Origin: Ziziphus jujuba
Lineage: Eukaryota; Streptophyta; Magnoliopsida; Rosales; Rhamnaceae
Assembly (NCBI RefSeq): GCF_031755915.1
Contig: NC_083380.1
Coordinates: 11,842,001-11,906,000 of the forward strand
Direction of reading: 5' to 3'
DNA: 64,000 nucleotides
The notes under the pieces were generated by a model, which was given only the letters and a program-made list of their open reading frames with translations, was not told where the DNA came from and did no database searches. Shown one piece after another: positions 48,451 through 62,000 of the stretch; position 1 is the stretch's first letter, and every line of letters begins with the position of its first letter. Both the position numbers and the translations under genes were made by a program.

Positions 48451-51335
48451 AAAGCCTTGATAGATACAATTGAGAAAGCAAAGGAAAAGAGTCTACTTTC
48501 CCCTATTTTCCAAGCAAAGCTTTCCCATAGAAAGTGTAAAAAACTTAAGAAGAAGAATTAGATGCTTTGGTAGAGATGCATAAAAAGGCTAGTACCTTGA
48601 GATTAAGACAATTTGTTCACTGTTGTCTTGTAATTCATCTCCTATCCGTGGGAACCACCATGCTAATAATAATTCATATATATGGTTCATAGTGGATGTT
48701 TTTGCATGTACTTTCATAAATAAATTTTAGATATATTATAAGAAAATAATTGTGAAAAGAAGTTGGTATGTATCATCTGTCTATGGATAAATCTGAGATA
48801 TTTGCAAGTAATTGACAATGAAAGATGGTTTTTTCTTGTTTGTAAAGGACAATTTAGTATACAGAAAATTCCATAAAGAAAAAAGGTTTTCAAATAGTTT
48901 CCCCATCACCTATTTTCCGAATTGCAAAATTAATATATGCAAGTTCTTTTTCTTTTTCGTTTTATTTAATGGAATATATGCAAGTTCCTTAAAAGATACC
49001 ATTACCGTTGTACTTTTACACTAGATTATTTAGAATTATCCACATATATATAAAGGAACTTTTTTTTTTTTCCCCCCTCCCTATATTCCATCTAATCCAT
49101 AGATTGTAAAGGTTAGACTCTTTTCTTTGTTAAAAAAAGAAAATAAAGATCCTATTGTTTATAAAGACAGATCACCCAAAAAAAAAAAAAAAACATAAAA
49201 TTGACACTTTTTGTATGAGCTCCCATTATTCTCATTTTAATATGGATTTTGCTATGGGCAAGTTATGTGGGGGAATTATCACAAAAAAACAGTTGTGGGG
49301 GAATAAATTCCGGTATCGAGTAAAAAGATGTGTGTAATAGAAGATTAATAAGTTCTTTTTATCTAATCAAATAAATAAATAAATAAGTAAAAAGTTTGTC
49401 TATGGAGGCTGAATGATAATTTATTACTATAATAATAAGCTTAAGGTTTCCAAGTAAATAGTGACTTTACTATCAGCGTTTTTCTACCTATTAGGTTTTG
49501 TACTTTGTACTTTTAACTTTATTATTAGGGTAAGTTATTGTGACTGTGTAATTTACACTGGATCTCGCATAAATAAGAACCTCAAAAATGTAGATATATA
49601 TTTTGTACTCTTTTTGCAAGTCGTTTCATATTTAATAAAGAATTATATACATGTTCATAGATGAAAATAGTCGTAGGTTACCTTTTATAAAGCACTAATA
49701 AAAACGAATTTACATTCTATGACATGGAATAAACCATAAATCATTTCAACAATTCATTTTTCATCTATTCATAACTTTAATTGAAAAAGCAATCCAACTT
49801 TAGGATGATGTAGAAGCCTAGCTTCAAGAGGAATAGAACATAAATACCAAAACAACAACCAATAAAGGACACTTTCCCTTTTGCATTTGATTCCTCAATC
49901 TTCATAGGAACTTATAATACACACTCTCTATAAAAGATAATGCTATAATACAAGTTGTTTATCAGATATAATAAAATTATATATCAATATGGTACAAGTT
50001 GTTTACCAACCGATAGAGAAAAATAATAATATTTTATTGATTTGTATTAAGTTTTCACTTGTCTTTTATTCACTTATCAATATTTAGTTTATATGATTTT
50101 TCAATCAATAAAATATTGACATATATATAATTTTGCCACGTTAGTAGACAAACTATTTGATACATGTATCACAACTGTTCTCCAACCACGAAAATAAAGG
50201 ACCCAAAAAATAAAAAAAATAAAATTTCATAAATACAAATTTTAATTGTGAAATATTTAGAGCACCAATGACTGATCATGTAATGGAATATCAGACATGA
50301 AAATAATCTAAATCACCATCGACGCACCCAGAAAACCAAAAAAATAAATATAGATTATACACAACAGAAAGAGAGAAATATGCTGGTGGAATTTGAGAAA
50401 TGGGGATAATGAGACAAAATAGTTAAAGTAATAGATGGGGAGCTTAGCGGTTTGGTTATAATACAATGCATTTTGGTTTTGTTGGATAGCACGTCTTATA
50501 CATGTAATGTACTATCATCCACTACAAAACAACCATATAAGCCATCCATGGACTGCAACTCATCAAGCATGTTTGGCTCACTTTTTCACAATCTAATCAG
50601 AGTTTCCCTATACGTCCTTCAAATGTGTCCAAGGAACAGAAGAAATATACAAAGTAGGGGAAACAAAGAAGAGGCTAATTATTGATTAGAAAGAATGTGT
50701 GTTTTGTTTTTTGTTTAGACTTTAACCAAAACCCATATTATTTTTTAATTATATCGGATTCAGGTCCTGCTCAATTTCTGATTGCAGTGAGAGATCTCCC
50801 ACCTCACTGCAATTGACATGAGATAACTTCCACAAACCCACACAACAGAGTCACCTACGAAGCTACTAAAACAGAAGCTACCAAAATGAGTAAACAGGAT
50901 CATTACATGCATGGAATCTTATCCATTTTGCAGCAATAATATCAGTCTGAATTTGGAAGCCTGCTGTATGAGAACTGTGTGTAATGTGGTGAAATCTAAA
51001 CATGATTATGAAGGAAAATAAGAAGCTTCACTACATAAAATCTAATTTCCATTAGCTAGCTTATTTATTTCTTGAGGGAATTACGGATATTATTGTTTCC
51101 ATTTGACCGGGGAATGCACTCATACATTTAGATACCTTTCAATGGGGGAACACATTTTCAGATGCCTATTTACAATTTTATGTATGAAACAATTGCTCAA
51201 ACACCAAAGACCCATTCCCCCTCTTTCCCCTTCCAATCTTTGGAGAGGAAAAAAATTGTTATAGTGGAAATTTAATATACCGCCTAGCTTTTAAATCAAG
51301 AAAAAATCCCCTGGACAACATGGATAAGCTGTCAT
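44061..51335. other. AT-rich intergenic stretch
   Basis: No supportable gene was found in about 7.3 kb. It contains (TA)n tracts at 45335-45361 and 48408-48448. Sequence just below 51336 is probably the 3' UTR of the minus-strand DXR gene. Confidence 0.6.
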
Positions 51336-54300
51336 TCAAACAGGAACAGGACTTAAATTAGAAGAGCTTATCAAACTAGCAGCATAGTCTCGTGCCCACA
51401 AGTCATAATGTATAATTTCCTCCAGGGAAGGTGAGGTTGCCAATTCTGACCGGTGCTTATCACATGTCAGCTCGACAACCTTGAATATATCAAGATAGCC
51501 GATCCTGAAAACAGAAAATTTAGTTCTCAATCAGGAGGGCAACAGAGCCAGAAAGTTGAAATAATCATAACACGTAGTGAAGTTTGGAAAAGCAATCTAT
51601 TTTATCAAGAGAAAATGCATAAACAGAAGACCTACTTTTCATTAATAAACAACTCTACAGCTTTCTCATTAGCTGCACTAAGAACTCCAGTCATTGTGCC
51701 TCCTGCCCGTCCAGCAGCGTAGGCAAGATCCATGGATGGGTATTTTACATTGTCAGGAGTTTTAAAGGTCAGCGAACCAAGCCTGCACCATCATATTTCA
51801 TTTCTATGCATATCAAACAGAAGTACCAAAACAAATAAATAAATAAAGAAGATAAATTTTCCTAGCATATTTGCCATCAATGACCATGTCAAATACAAAT
51901 ATCAGATTATTTTGGACCCTTGGCAAATAGAGATAATGTTTGTTATTATAATTGCAATGGTCAAAGAAGGAAGTTTAACATTGCAGATTATACCGGTAAG
52001 ACAGTACACATCTATAATGATTTTCTTTTTCTGAAAAAAAATAATAATAATTTGCACGAAGGGCAGTAAAAATAAGACACGTTAGTTGTAGTTGAGATAT
52101 GAGTCTAAAAGATGAAGAGTCCTATATGGCACAAAAATTATCCTAAAACTATGATTTTCCATATAGAAACTTAAGAATCCTGCTACAGAAGATAGTCATT
52201 AAACCTTCAGAAACTTCACAAAGATTCCACAATATTGTATAAGTATGATATGGTTATGATAATCCGAAAAATGGAAAAGCTTAGCCGCTATTAAACAAGC
52301 ATGCTGATTGACCACAAAATAGGCTTTCGATTGAACTTTGATACATTTTTTGACATAAAACTGAAACTGATTTAGGAAATCAGAATAAAAAAATGTACAC
52401 ATGTTTGAGGTCAATCTTTATGGAATTAAAATGAATATAACAAGAAAAACTGATTACTTGCAAAGATCAAGCCGAGGCCAAGTTATTTCTGAGCAATAGA
52501 TTCTGTCTGGCCATGACATGGTGTAGAGGATTGGCAAGCGCATATCTGGCCAGCCCAGTTGGGCCAGAACAGATGAATCCTGCAAACAAAAGTAGTTTTA
52601 ATATCCATAATCCATAAAGTAGTTTTAATATCCATAATCCATACTCATTCTTAATTTCAGTTCTAAGAACTACAAATCAACATACATCTTAAACATCAAA
52701 AGACAATCCAAGATTAAATGATACGTGTTAACCTGTGTTTCAACCATTGAATGTATGATAGATTGTGGGTGAATCACGATCTCAATATCATCATATTCTG
52801 CTCCAAATAGATAATGAGCTTCAATGACTTCCAAACCCTGTTAAAAGTATAAATAACTCAGGGTCTAATCACTAGCAACTCAAAATTGCAATAGTAATAT
52901 CAGCATACAGCATGGTGATTTCACTATAATACACATCAAACAAGAAATAATAAACCAATTTCACCAAAAAAGAAAGGAAGTAATAAACCAAGAAGGGTGG
53001 TTGCAGCAGCAAACACACAACATACCACATGACTCTTTGAGATTAGAGAAGATAGAAGAAAAGGCAAAAGACCTTATTGAAAAGGGTAGCAGAATCAACA
53101 GTGATCTTTTTGCCCATATTCCAGTTGGGATGTTTCAGAGCATCAGCAACTTTAACTTCTTTCAACTTGTCAACTGGCAAATCCCTGTCAGAGTTGAGCA
53201 ACAAACAAAATGTTAAATATGCATTTTCTATCCATGATCACAGATATACAAAATTGCCAATAACAACCATACAAGCAATTAGATACTTCAGCAAAATTCA
53301 CCACTAATAACCGAACACCAGATCCAAAAAGTTCCCAATAATTTTAGTAGGATTTCCTATGTCTCCTATTCAAAGAGCCTTTCTGCTTTGAAAATTTTTT
53401 TGACATAGTTTATACAGATTCTTTATTATAAACATCAGAGTACAAAGAGCTACATGAAAAAGAATGTTAAATTCCAGATAAATTATAGAATTGTCAATGC
53501 CTTTGATTCTGCATAACAAAAGTAATTCCCTGCATAGACTTCAGTTTACAAGCATCCAAATTCTAAATGGAATTATAATTTCACACCTGAAAGCCCCGCC
53601 TGATGCTGTTAAAATGATACGCCGAAGTGCACCCTCTGGCAAGCCCTGGATACACTGAAGAAAGGAGATACCTTTTAGATTTTCACTAATCAATAGAAAT
53701 TCGAATTGAGAGACAGTGATGAAAATATGAAATCAAGCAAGCATCAGATAAGATGCATAGTGGCATTACCAATGCTTACGAAGAATATTCAACAAGTAAC
53801 AGATGTGACAGAAATATCTCAATGTGCACAACTTCTTGGTACACTTGTCCATCAGCATTTATATATTTTCATACCTGAAATATTGCAGAATGTTCAGAAT
53901 CAGCAGGAAGAATTTTTACTTTATGCTTGTGAGCAAGAGGAAGGACAAATGGACCTCCAGCAATCAGGGTCTCTTTATTGGCTAAAGCTATGTCTTTCCC
54001 CGCTTCTATTGCAGCCACTGTAGGCTAAGATACAAAAACAAAAATACAATGGGCAAATTCAGCCGGCTGATGTATCTTATTTTATAGAAATGCTAAGTTC
54101 TTAATTTTCAGACTGTTATCTTTAAAATTGAATCATAAACAAGCCAATTATTACGTTATATAATCATCATAAATCTTCAAATTTCTTTCCTGTAGAAAAT
54201 ACCACACAAATAAAGCAGCAGTAGATAATCACACATTGTTATTTGACTCTTCTAGAATCCATGCATACATATACTACACATATATCTTCTTCTTCTTCAT

Positions 54301-56760
54301 AAAGTTTTTGACAAATATCAGTACCAGAATCAGTGCCAGTATGGTACCACACTGAATACTATCATTCTGTTACAGTATTGCTACTGGTACATACAACTAT
54401 CACCGTGTTCTAGTTCCCCATGAAATGTTTTCTGATAACAATATCAATTGCAAATTTGCATGAGTCCATCATATTTACATTAGGAAAGGAACATGAAAAT
54501 AAATGCTCTTCATTCTAGGAACAAATCCTCAAATAAAAACATGAATATGTAGCATACTGATGCTACAAATACAATATCTTATTCAGATAGTACAAGTGAA
54601 ATGTATAGATACATGAAGCTCTTTTTTACCAAAGACTTGGTATGTTTGGCACAAAAAGCAAGAATTAGCAGCGAGGTACAGATGCAATTATGTTATACAT
54701 AATATACCAATTCCTTCTCTTTCAATGGTGATACAAATTTCAAGACTTGGACCATCTTCACAACTTCAATCACTTAGTAAAGAAACTAACATTCCCCTCT
54801 AACAAGTTTACGGATTTGTATGTCTTATGCATTTACCTTCAATCCTGCACAACCTACAATTCCAGTAACTACTGTAACCGCATCGGGGTGGCGGGCAACC
54901 TGAGAAGAGAAATTCGTAAGCAAAATCTTCCGGACAATGAAAATGAATTTGATAAAAAGATGGCAAATAGATGCTAGGCCACCTCAATGATCCCTTGCTC
55001 CCCAGGAATAATCTCAGGCTTTTCTTCAACATCAGCTAAAGCCTCTATAAGTTCATCAACTAATGATTCATTTCTAACTGCAACTAGTTGAGGCTTGAAC
55101 CTTTTCACCTGTCAATATGATCAACAAAATATGTAAACTTATTAATTCTAAACCCCAGATACTGCATCACTTGATTATGCTTGATCACTACCCCATGCAT
55201 TTGTGATTTAACTTGCTTAGATCAGGCTATGAGATTACCTGATCTGCGAGAAGAGTTACATTGGAACCAGCTGCAAGCGCCACTATTCTGAATTTTTCTG
55301 GATTTTCTGCTACTATATCCAATGTCTGAAAAAACAAACAGAATCTGATGCTAAGCCAATGATTAAGAGCCAAAACTGGTAAAAATACCTAACACCTCTT
55401 TTAGTTAAAAAAAATATACAGCTTTTATACAAATTCTTTCTTTAGAGAACCAAAAAAAAAAAAAAAACGATCTAAAGCAAGAAACAAGATCAATGCAAAC
55501 TTATACCTACCTTCTATCAAAGTGCACGATCTAGGAGTGAATTTGGGTTCAAAGCCAAAAACTTTGACTTTTTTAGAGATCATTTCAGATTTAAAACCAG
55601 AAACCAGATTAATACAAGCTTATATCTAACATCATATCAAATTGCACAAGATAGAAGAATGAATATGGGCCTAGCTGAAAGCTTTCACATTCATAGAGAT
55701 CATAATTTCCAAATTTAAAACCAGGGCCTAAGAAAGTATCTAATTCATATATTGCTTACAGAAGTAATGCAGCTTCAATCACATATTATATATCAAATTA
55801 TTTGTTTATGAATTGATGACCTCCAATAATTTAATTTTGCAGGACCTCCTTTTTTATTTTTTATTTTCTTTCTTTTACCTGAGTTCCAATATAACCAGTA
55901 GATCCAACAATAGAGATAGGCTTTGGGCCATTCCAAGCAACACGACCGGGCTCCGGAACAGCTCGTCCAGGCCAGGCGGGAGGAGGAGGAGGAGGAGGCT
56001 GTGCTGAACAATGAACGTTTCCTCTAAATGCTACTCTGCAGTCCTTTCTTTTCAAAGCAAACCCACCTAAAGGAAACAAGCCCAAAACAACCAGTTCAGA
56101 ATCAAAACCAACAACGGCACTAAATTTATAGTACCCTCCACAAGATTCAAACTCTAAATTATCCAAATAACAGTAAAATGGGTGCATGTTCTCCATCTTA
56201 AAAGTAGTCAGTGGGTAATGCTTTGCCATTAAAGTTTTAGAAGCAAATGATATGGTAAAAAATTCATACGGGTAGTATACTTTACCATTATGTTATATGA
56301 ATCATTTTGAACTCCAAAAAGCTAAAATTTAAACCCAAAGTTTAGCCAAACAAGTAGTAACAAAATTTCCATCATATGAGCAAAAAATTCAGCAGCTGCA
56401 AATTCTTATAGAGAAGGAAAAATGAAAGTAAAGAAACCCAGAAAGAAGCAACAAAGTTCAACCTTTTTCCCCAAAAAAGAAAAAAGAAACTTTTTGGACA
56501 TTCCATGATTACTGAACACGCCAAACAAAAAATGATCTGGGACCAGCTGAGCTAAGTACACAAAAAAGAAAACTCAATAAAATAAATTTAAAGGGTTTGG
56601 TTTGGTTTGGTTTCGCTTGCGTTTTCTGAGTAACCAAACAAGACAAGAAGTGAAGGTTGGAAGTGGGAGAACCTGGAAGCTTAGGGAGGCGAGTGGACTT
56701 GCTGGAATCCAAGAAGGAGATAGCCTTCATTTCAGCTGATGGTACCAGATTCAAAGCCAT
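51336..56760 (-). CDS. DXR: 1-deoxy-D-xylulose 5-phosphate reductoisomerase
   Basis: A plastid enzyme that converts 1-deoxy-D-xylulose 5-phosphate to 2-C-methyl-D-erythritol 4-phosphate with NADPH, the first committed step of the MEP isoprenoid pathway. Twelve exons join in frame, from the 5' end: 56760-56673, 56066-55879, 55325-55239, 55108-54983, 54899-54837, 54024-53875, 53654-53587, 53184-53073, 52837-52733, 52579-52458, 51782-51636 and 51504-51336, giving 474 aa, the normal plant length. A transit peptide (about 1-50) precedes the plant-type Pro-rich stretch [16 protein letters not shown]. The metal and substrate regions are intact: [11 protein letters not shown] (224-234), [28 protein letters not shown] and [11 protein letters not shown]. 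The NADPH motif reads GSTGYIG rather than GSTGSIG, with Tyr at residue 88. Confidence 0.96.
52589..52642. repeat. 27-bp exact tandem duplication in DXR intron 9
   Basis: AAAGTAGTTTTAATATCCAT followed by AATCCAT occurs twice in a row, just upstream of exon 10 in the direction of transcription. Confidence 0.92.
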
Positions 56761-57287
56761 ATCCAACTCCACAAAATCCAAACACACACCAAAAAAGTTT
56801 GCAGAGAAAATGAAAGAGAGAGAGAGACCCAGAAAGAAATGTTACTCCTTCAGAAGTGGCTAATGGCTGTGCCACCCATTTGAATGTCTCTGTTTTTCAT
56901 GGAAAAAGAAAATTAATAAATTCTCGTTTATCAAAAGAGAAAATTATTAAATTCATAAAATGAATTTGTGGTGTATGGGCGGCAGACAAAGTTTTTTTTT
57001 TTTTTTTTTAATTAATTATTTAAAATGGAAAGTGGTGGGTTATTATGATAGACTGTTTGGAATACGGACGAAACGACAGGAGAGGGACCGAGGCCGAATC
57101 ACAAATCACAAATCAAACTGATGCTTTTTTTATCCATCATCAACTTTACCAAGGACTCGTACGACACATCGTTTTCCTTTTTCTCTTTTTTATTTTTTTT
57201 TTTATTTTTAATCTATTTAATTTGTTGATTGATTAAGTTACGTCATGGGTAACGACAATTTTATGTTTGGTATCCAAACAAAAACAA

Positions 57288-57318
<31 letters not shown>

Positions 57319-59080
57319 GATAAAGAAAAAAGGTACATGTAAATTTTCGGTTTATAAGTAACAAAATTTGTTTTAATTTAGTAAGATTGCATTTTTGTTA
57401 TTTTTAAATATATTTAGTTTGTCCCGAAAAATGATCAACGGTCATGATTCCCAAATTAAGTTCATGGAGTGGTGATGGAATTTTGAGGAATACATTAAAA
57501 ACTTATTAGTTTGTAACTTAAAATAGTACCACCAAGAAATTAGGAAATTTGGTTTTAAATCACCTATTTTTAGTGCAAATGAGGTAAAAAAAAAAAAAAA
57601 AATCCAAAAATGCATTTTTCGGCATTTTATACTGTCGTCCGTTGATTCCATCCGCAATAACCATGAAATACCTTTTTGGATAAATCTTGAATAAAGGAAT
57701 CTTTGCTTTCTCCAAAACACAAATATACCATTTTCATCGTTGTCTGGTTTTATTTGATCACTCTCACAATATTACTATTTTAATAATCCAATATAATATG
57801 TATTTCTATATATTGCAAACCATATTACCAAAAGAATATATTTTGCAAGCCACATCATATAAGTTTTTTATAATACCCAAAGATAAGAACCAAGTACAGA
57901 ATGTCAAAAATGGACATTTGATTAGTAAGGAGTTGATATTTATTAGACAGTGTGAGAAACATGTTGATCAGTAAGGAATTGATATTTATTAGATAGTGTG
58001 AGAAACATGCGCTTCATTGTATGTGAATAACGTTTTGATCATGTAGACTGTTGTTGTAATTTAATTTGAAGTAGGGTCAATTAAAATTTGAAATCGGGTT
58101 AGATGGTGATAGACACTGACGCATTTTTGTCTGCCATTTGTATTATTCTCTATATATTAAACTAATGATATCCAAGTTTTTTAAATTTAGGTATCAAAGT
58201 AATGAAGTTTGAAGATGATTCCTCACCTTTACAAGTTAGGCTCATATGATATATATATACATGGAAAATATTGGAAAAAAGAAAAGATAGAGGGACCATG
58301 ATACCCATTATTAAAGAGCAATGCTCAATCAGAAAGCACCAGATATTATATGTAAAATATATATATATATATATATATATTTGTCTCATGTAAAAACACA
58401 AAGAAAGTAGGCCATAAATAAAATAAATAAATAAAAAAGTTGACAATGAACACGTGTATGCATGTAGTGCAGTGGCCGGCCAATTGTGTCGAACACCAAT
58501 AAGCCCAAGTCAGGCGACTGACTCTCATCATGAACAAACTCGCTTTGATAATCTCAGCACAAAATAAGATAAATAAATAAAAATCTTTTATAATTGAAGT
58601 TTAGCAAACTTGGATTGCGTGTTGGTGAAAGGCCATTGGCTGAATGTGCACAAAGAAGGTCGTAACAAGTAAAATATTAACCAATGACAAAAAAGCACTG
58701 ATAAAGTCCACGAAGCCAAAAAAAAAAGTGCATACACCACCACACCAACAATAAATTTGTCATCTAGCGATCTGCACGCACATGAATATCTGACCTGCGA
58801 CAGACCAACTTTCTTTCAGATCAAACATGTTCCATGCTAAAATCACACTCATGAAGTCCTTTCCTGCACAGAAGATCACAATCTTATTTATCTATAACGT
58901 TTCTCTTCGCGTGAAAAAACATACAGGATTTATATAAAGTATACATAAACTGAATCAGATATTTCGTTTATAGCCGATCCAAAGTTGAATCATTCTCTTT
59001 GCTTTAATAAGAAATATTTGAAAGGATATAGCCTTGAACCATCAAATTGGTCCAGCAGGGATATGCAAGAGTGCTTCAGA
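56761..59080. other. DXR promoter and PEX14 downstream region
   Basis: The stretch separates two minus-strand genes. The part next to 56761 should hold the DXR leader and promoter; a GA-rich stretch lies at about 56813-56826. It also holds poly-A tracts (57283-57320), a 46-bp tandem duplication (57918-58009) and (TA)n at 58358-58381. No gene was seen. Confidence 0.55.
57918..58009. repeat. 46-bp tandem duplication
   Basis: TTGAT(T/C)AGTAAGGA(G/A)TTGAT, then ATTTATTAGA(C/T)AGTGTGAG, occurs twice (57918-57963 and 57964-58009) with three substitutions. Confidence 0.92.
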
Positions 59081-62000
59081 TCACACTGGCTGCTCCGGAT
59101 TACTCAAACTGTAATCTCCAGCTTCTTGTATTTCATTTGAGCTCCCACCATTAATCTCAATTGCACCTCCTGATTCAGATAATTTTGTAGCCTTCTGCAA
59201 CTCATCTGTTATATCTGATGGTTGTGCTACAAACTGACCGTCAGCTGCAGATTCTTTCTGCACCGATGGTTTTGGCCTTCGGATTGCTTCAGCTGCTTCT
59301 GGCATTAGAACTGGGGGTGGCTGGGGAGGAACCCAGGTTCGCTGAACTGGTCGCTCATTGGCCCGTGAACCATAAGACCCATCTTCATTTTCGATCTCGG
59401 TGATTCTTGCATTTCTCCTTTGCCACCCAGGCACCGAACTATCTCCATTTGACTGATAGACTGACCCATTATCTTGTACTTTGGTATTTAGACCTTCATA
59501 GTTTCCTTGAGACTGCAGAAACTGGTTTGAGTTGTTTTGAGTCTGACTAACTTCCCAAGGCTACTCAGAAGAATAGGAATGAATCAGTTCTATTTAATGA
59601 CATGAAGAAAATTGAGATATTTTTGTTTATTTGGTTACATTTCTATCCTAAAAAGAACAAATAAACCAAGAAATTTGGAGGAAAAAATCTCAAACGCAAA
59701 CCTTGGATCGAGGTGCTAAGCGAGGATTTGATGGTTGCTGATTAGGATTAGGGGGTAAATCATTAATCTCCTGCATATTAATTGAGAATAACAAAAATTA
59801 GCACTAACTCACAAATAAGCTGGATTAATACAAAGGCTAGAAGTAGTTTTTACTCTGATATTAGAAGGTTTCTCCCCTCTTTGGACCATAGCCATAATCT
59901 GCAACATCATAATAGATGATAACTAAGTAGAAGGCGCACAAAAGCATATGCAAACAGTAGAATTGCAGAGGCATAATAACATTTCTCTAATTTTAGAATG
60001 CACCAAAACATGAAATCAAAACCACAGAAAAATTTTTTCTTTTTTTTTTTTTTTTTTGGTGAATAAAAAACTGAGCCTCCTGGTGAGTATCATTAGCCCA
60101 GACTTTAGGGAACTGTAGGCCATTAGCAGTTGTAGCTTTGTAACCATGCAAGAGTCTACAAGCTGCCCAGCCCACTACCGCCCGTCCTCTCCTACAGTGC
60201 TCAGCACATGGAACCCACACCAAGGCTCAAATGGGGCTTGCCAAGACTCGAACCCACAACTCCTGCAAGCAGGTGTGATGGGTTGAGTCGGCTTCCTACC
60301 AATGATCCACCCCCTTGGGTGCCAAAACCACAGAAAATTAGTGAAAAGTGCCTCCTCCATCGGAATAATTAAAGAACATAAAAAGGGAAAGCTCTCAAGT
60401 GAAGATGATATGCTAATTGATAATCTAATTTCTCCAGAAAACAAGTCTAAGCAACAAAAGACCAAGAAAATCACTTACTTCCATATAAGACTTTGAGTGA
60501 GGTGCAATTGATGGTTCTGCAGATGCAGGAGGTGAGGCAGACCTCACTGAAAAGAAAAATTGTGATTACATTTGTAAACGTTATAAAAATTCAATAATTA
60601 TATAGACTGAGACTTAAAAATAACAACCTGAGCGTGAGTCATAGTCTGCCTTGCCATTCACATATAATTTCTGTAAAATACATTTAAGTAAGAACCGTAT
60701 GATACATGGATAAGACTAATTTGAAGTCTATGAAGCATTTCAATAATGCCAACCTGTGGATTTGAGACTGTGATTTGACGGTCATCATGATCTATGTAAG
60801 TTCTTGCAGGGGCGCTTGCCTCCCCTAATAATGCGGCAGAAAGAAAGGAAAATAAGCAACAACATACTAACAGACTCCTAGTCGCACAGAAAATTCATAC
60901 AAACACTTTGCACCAAACCAGGAAGCAAAATATTTGCCAAGATAATATACAAAAGACATCATTGCAGTTCTTTAACTGCAGAAAAATTAATCATCTACGT
61001 ATTGGCACAAAGTAACTTCTTAATACCTTCCAATTTCCGAATAGCATTACTCATTGACTTCATTTCTTGCACTTGCACATCTAACATGTTCATAAGCTCA
61101 ACAAAGTATCTTCTCTCTGAAACAAGCATAAAACAGGGTGCTTCAACAATCAGGTGAATTTGAAAAGGAAATAAAAAAATAAAAAAATCGATGAAAACAG
61201 ATATCACTCGAACAAATTAGCCCAAAGCCGATAAAACCACACCTTCATTCTTTGAATTCAACATTTCCTGGCTTGCTTTTGCCACATCAGCTGCAGCTGC
61301 TGCAGCTGATTTTGCAGCAGCTGCTGCTTCTTCTGCCAGACTTGGTTTTGTGTCTGTTTTCTTGGCAATGCCATCTTCATCTTCCAATACAACTTTCCGT
61401 ATCCAAGACTTCAACCGAGGAACAATAGAATTCTAAAAGAAGAACATGACACAATCAGCTTAGACACATGCTAAATGTCAAAGGCTACCCGCATTTGAAA
61501 ATTGGGCAGAAGTAGAGGAAACATAAAAATGCAACACAGCAGAAATGATAGCCCTATAACAAGAAAAATAGTAGTAACACGTCCATATTATTAGATAGCA
61601 TCATATTGGAAGGCTGATAGTTCATACCCTAATTACTATGGCTGTCCCAGCTCCTGAAACTGCCAGTAATCCTACAGCAAGAATAGCATGAGACCAGTGA
61701 AATCGAGGCCATGTTAAGGAAGCCACGGGAGTAATGGCATTAGTAGGAGCGGCAGCCGCAGGTTGCGGATTTTGTATCGAGGTTTGTGGCTGAATGCTTG
61801 AAGATGTTTTCACCTGTCCATCTGCAATGACAAGGCATATGCAAATATAAGATCTGCAATGAGGTGACAAACTCTAATTAAATTCAAAATCCCATAAATT
61901 GATACAAGCATTTGTTACCTTGATTGACAGCAGCAGCCTGAGCACTTGGAGGTGGGTCCTGCAGTTTTTGAAGGTGCAACAGGATTGGGGAAAGGGGGGA

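Noticed and set aside
60241..60309. Possible tRNA gene (A-box and B-box sequences)
   Set aside because: No cloverleaf can be formed. The A tail and 15-bp target duplications show it is a SINE.
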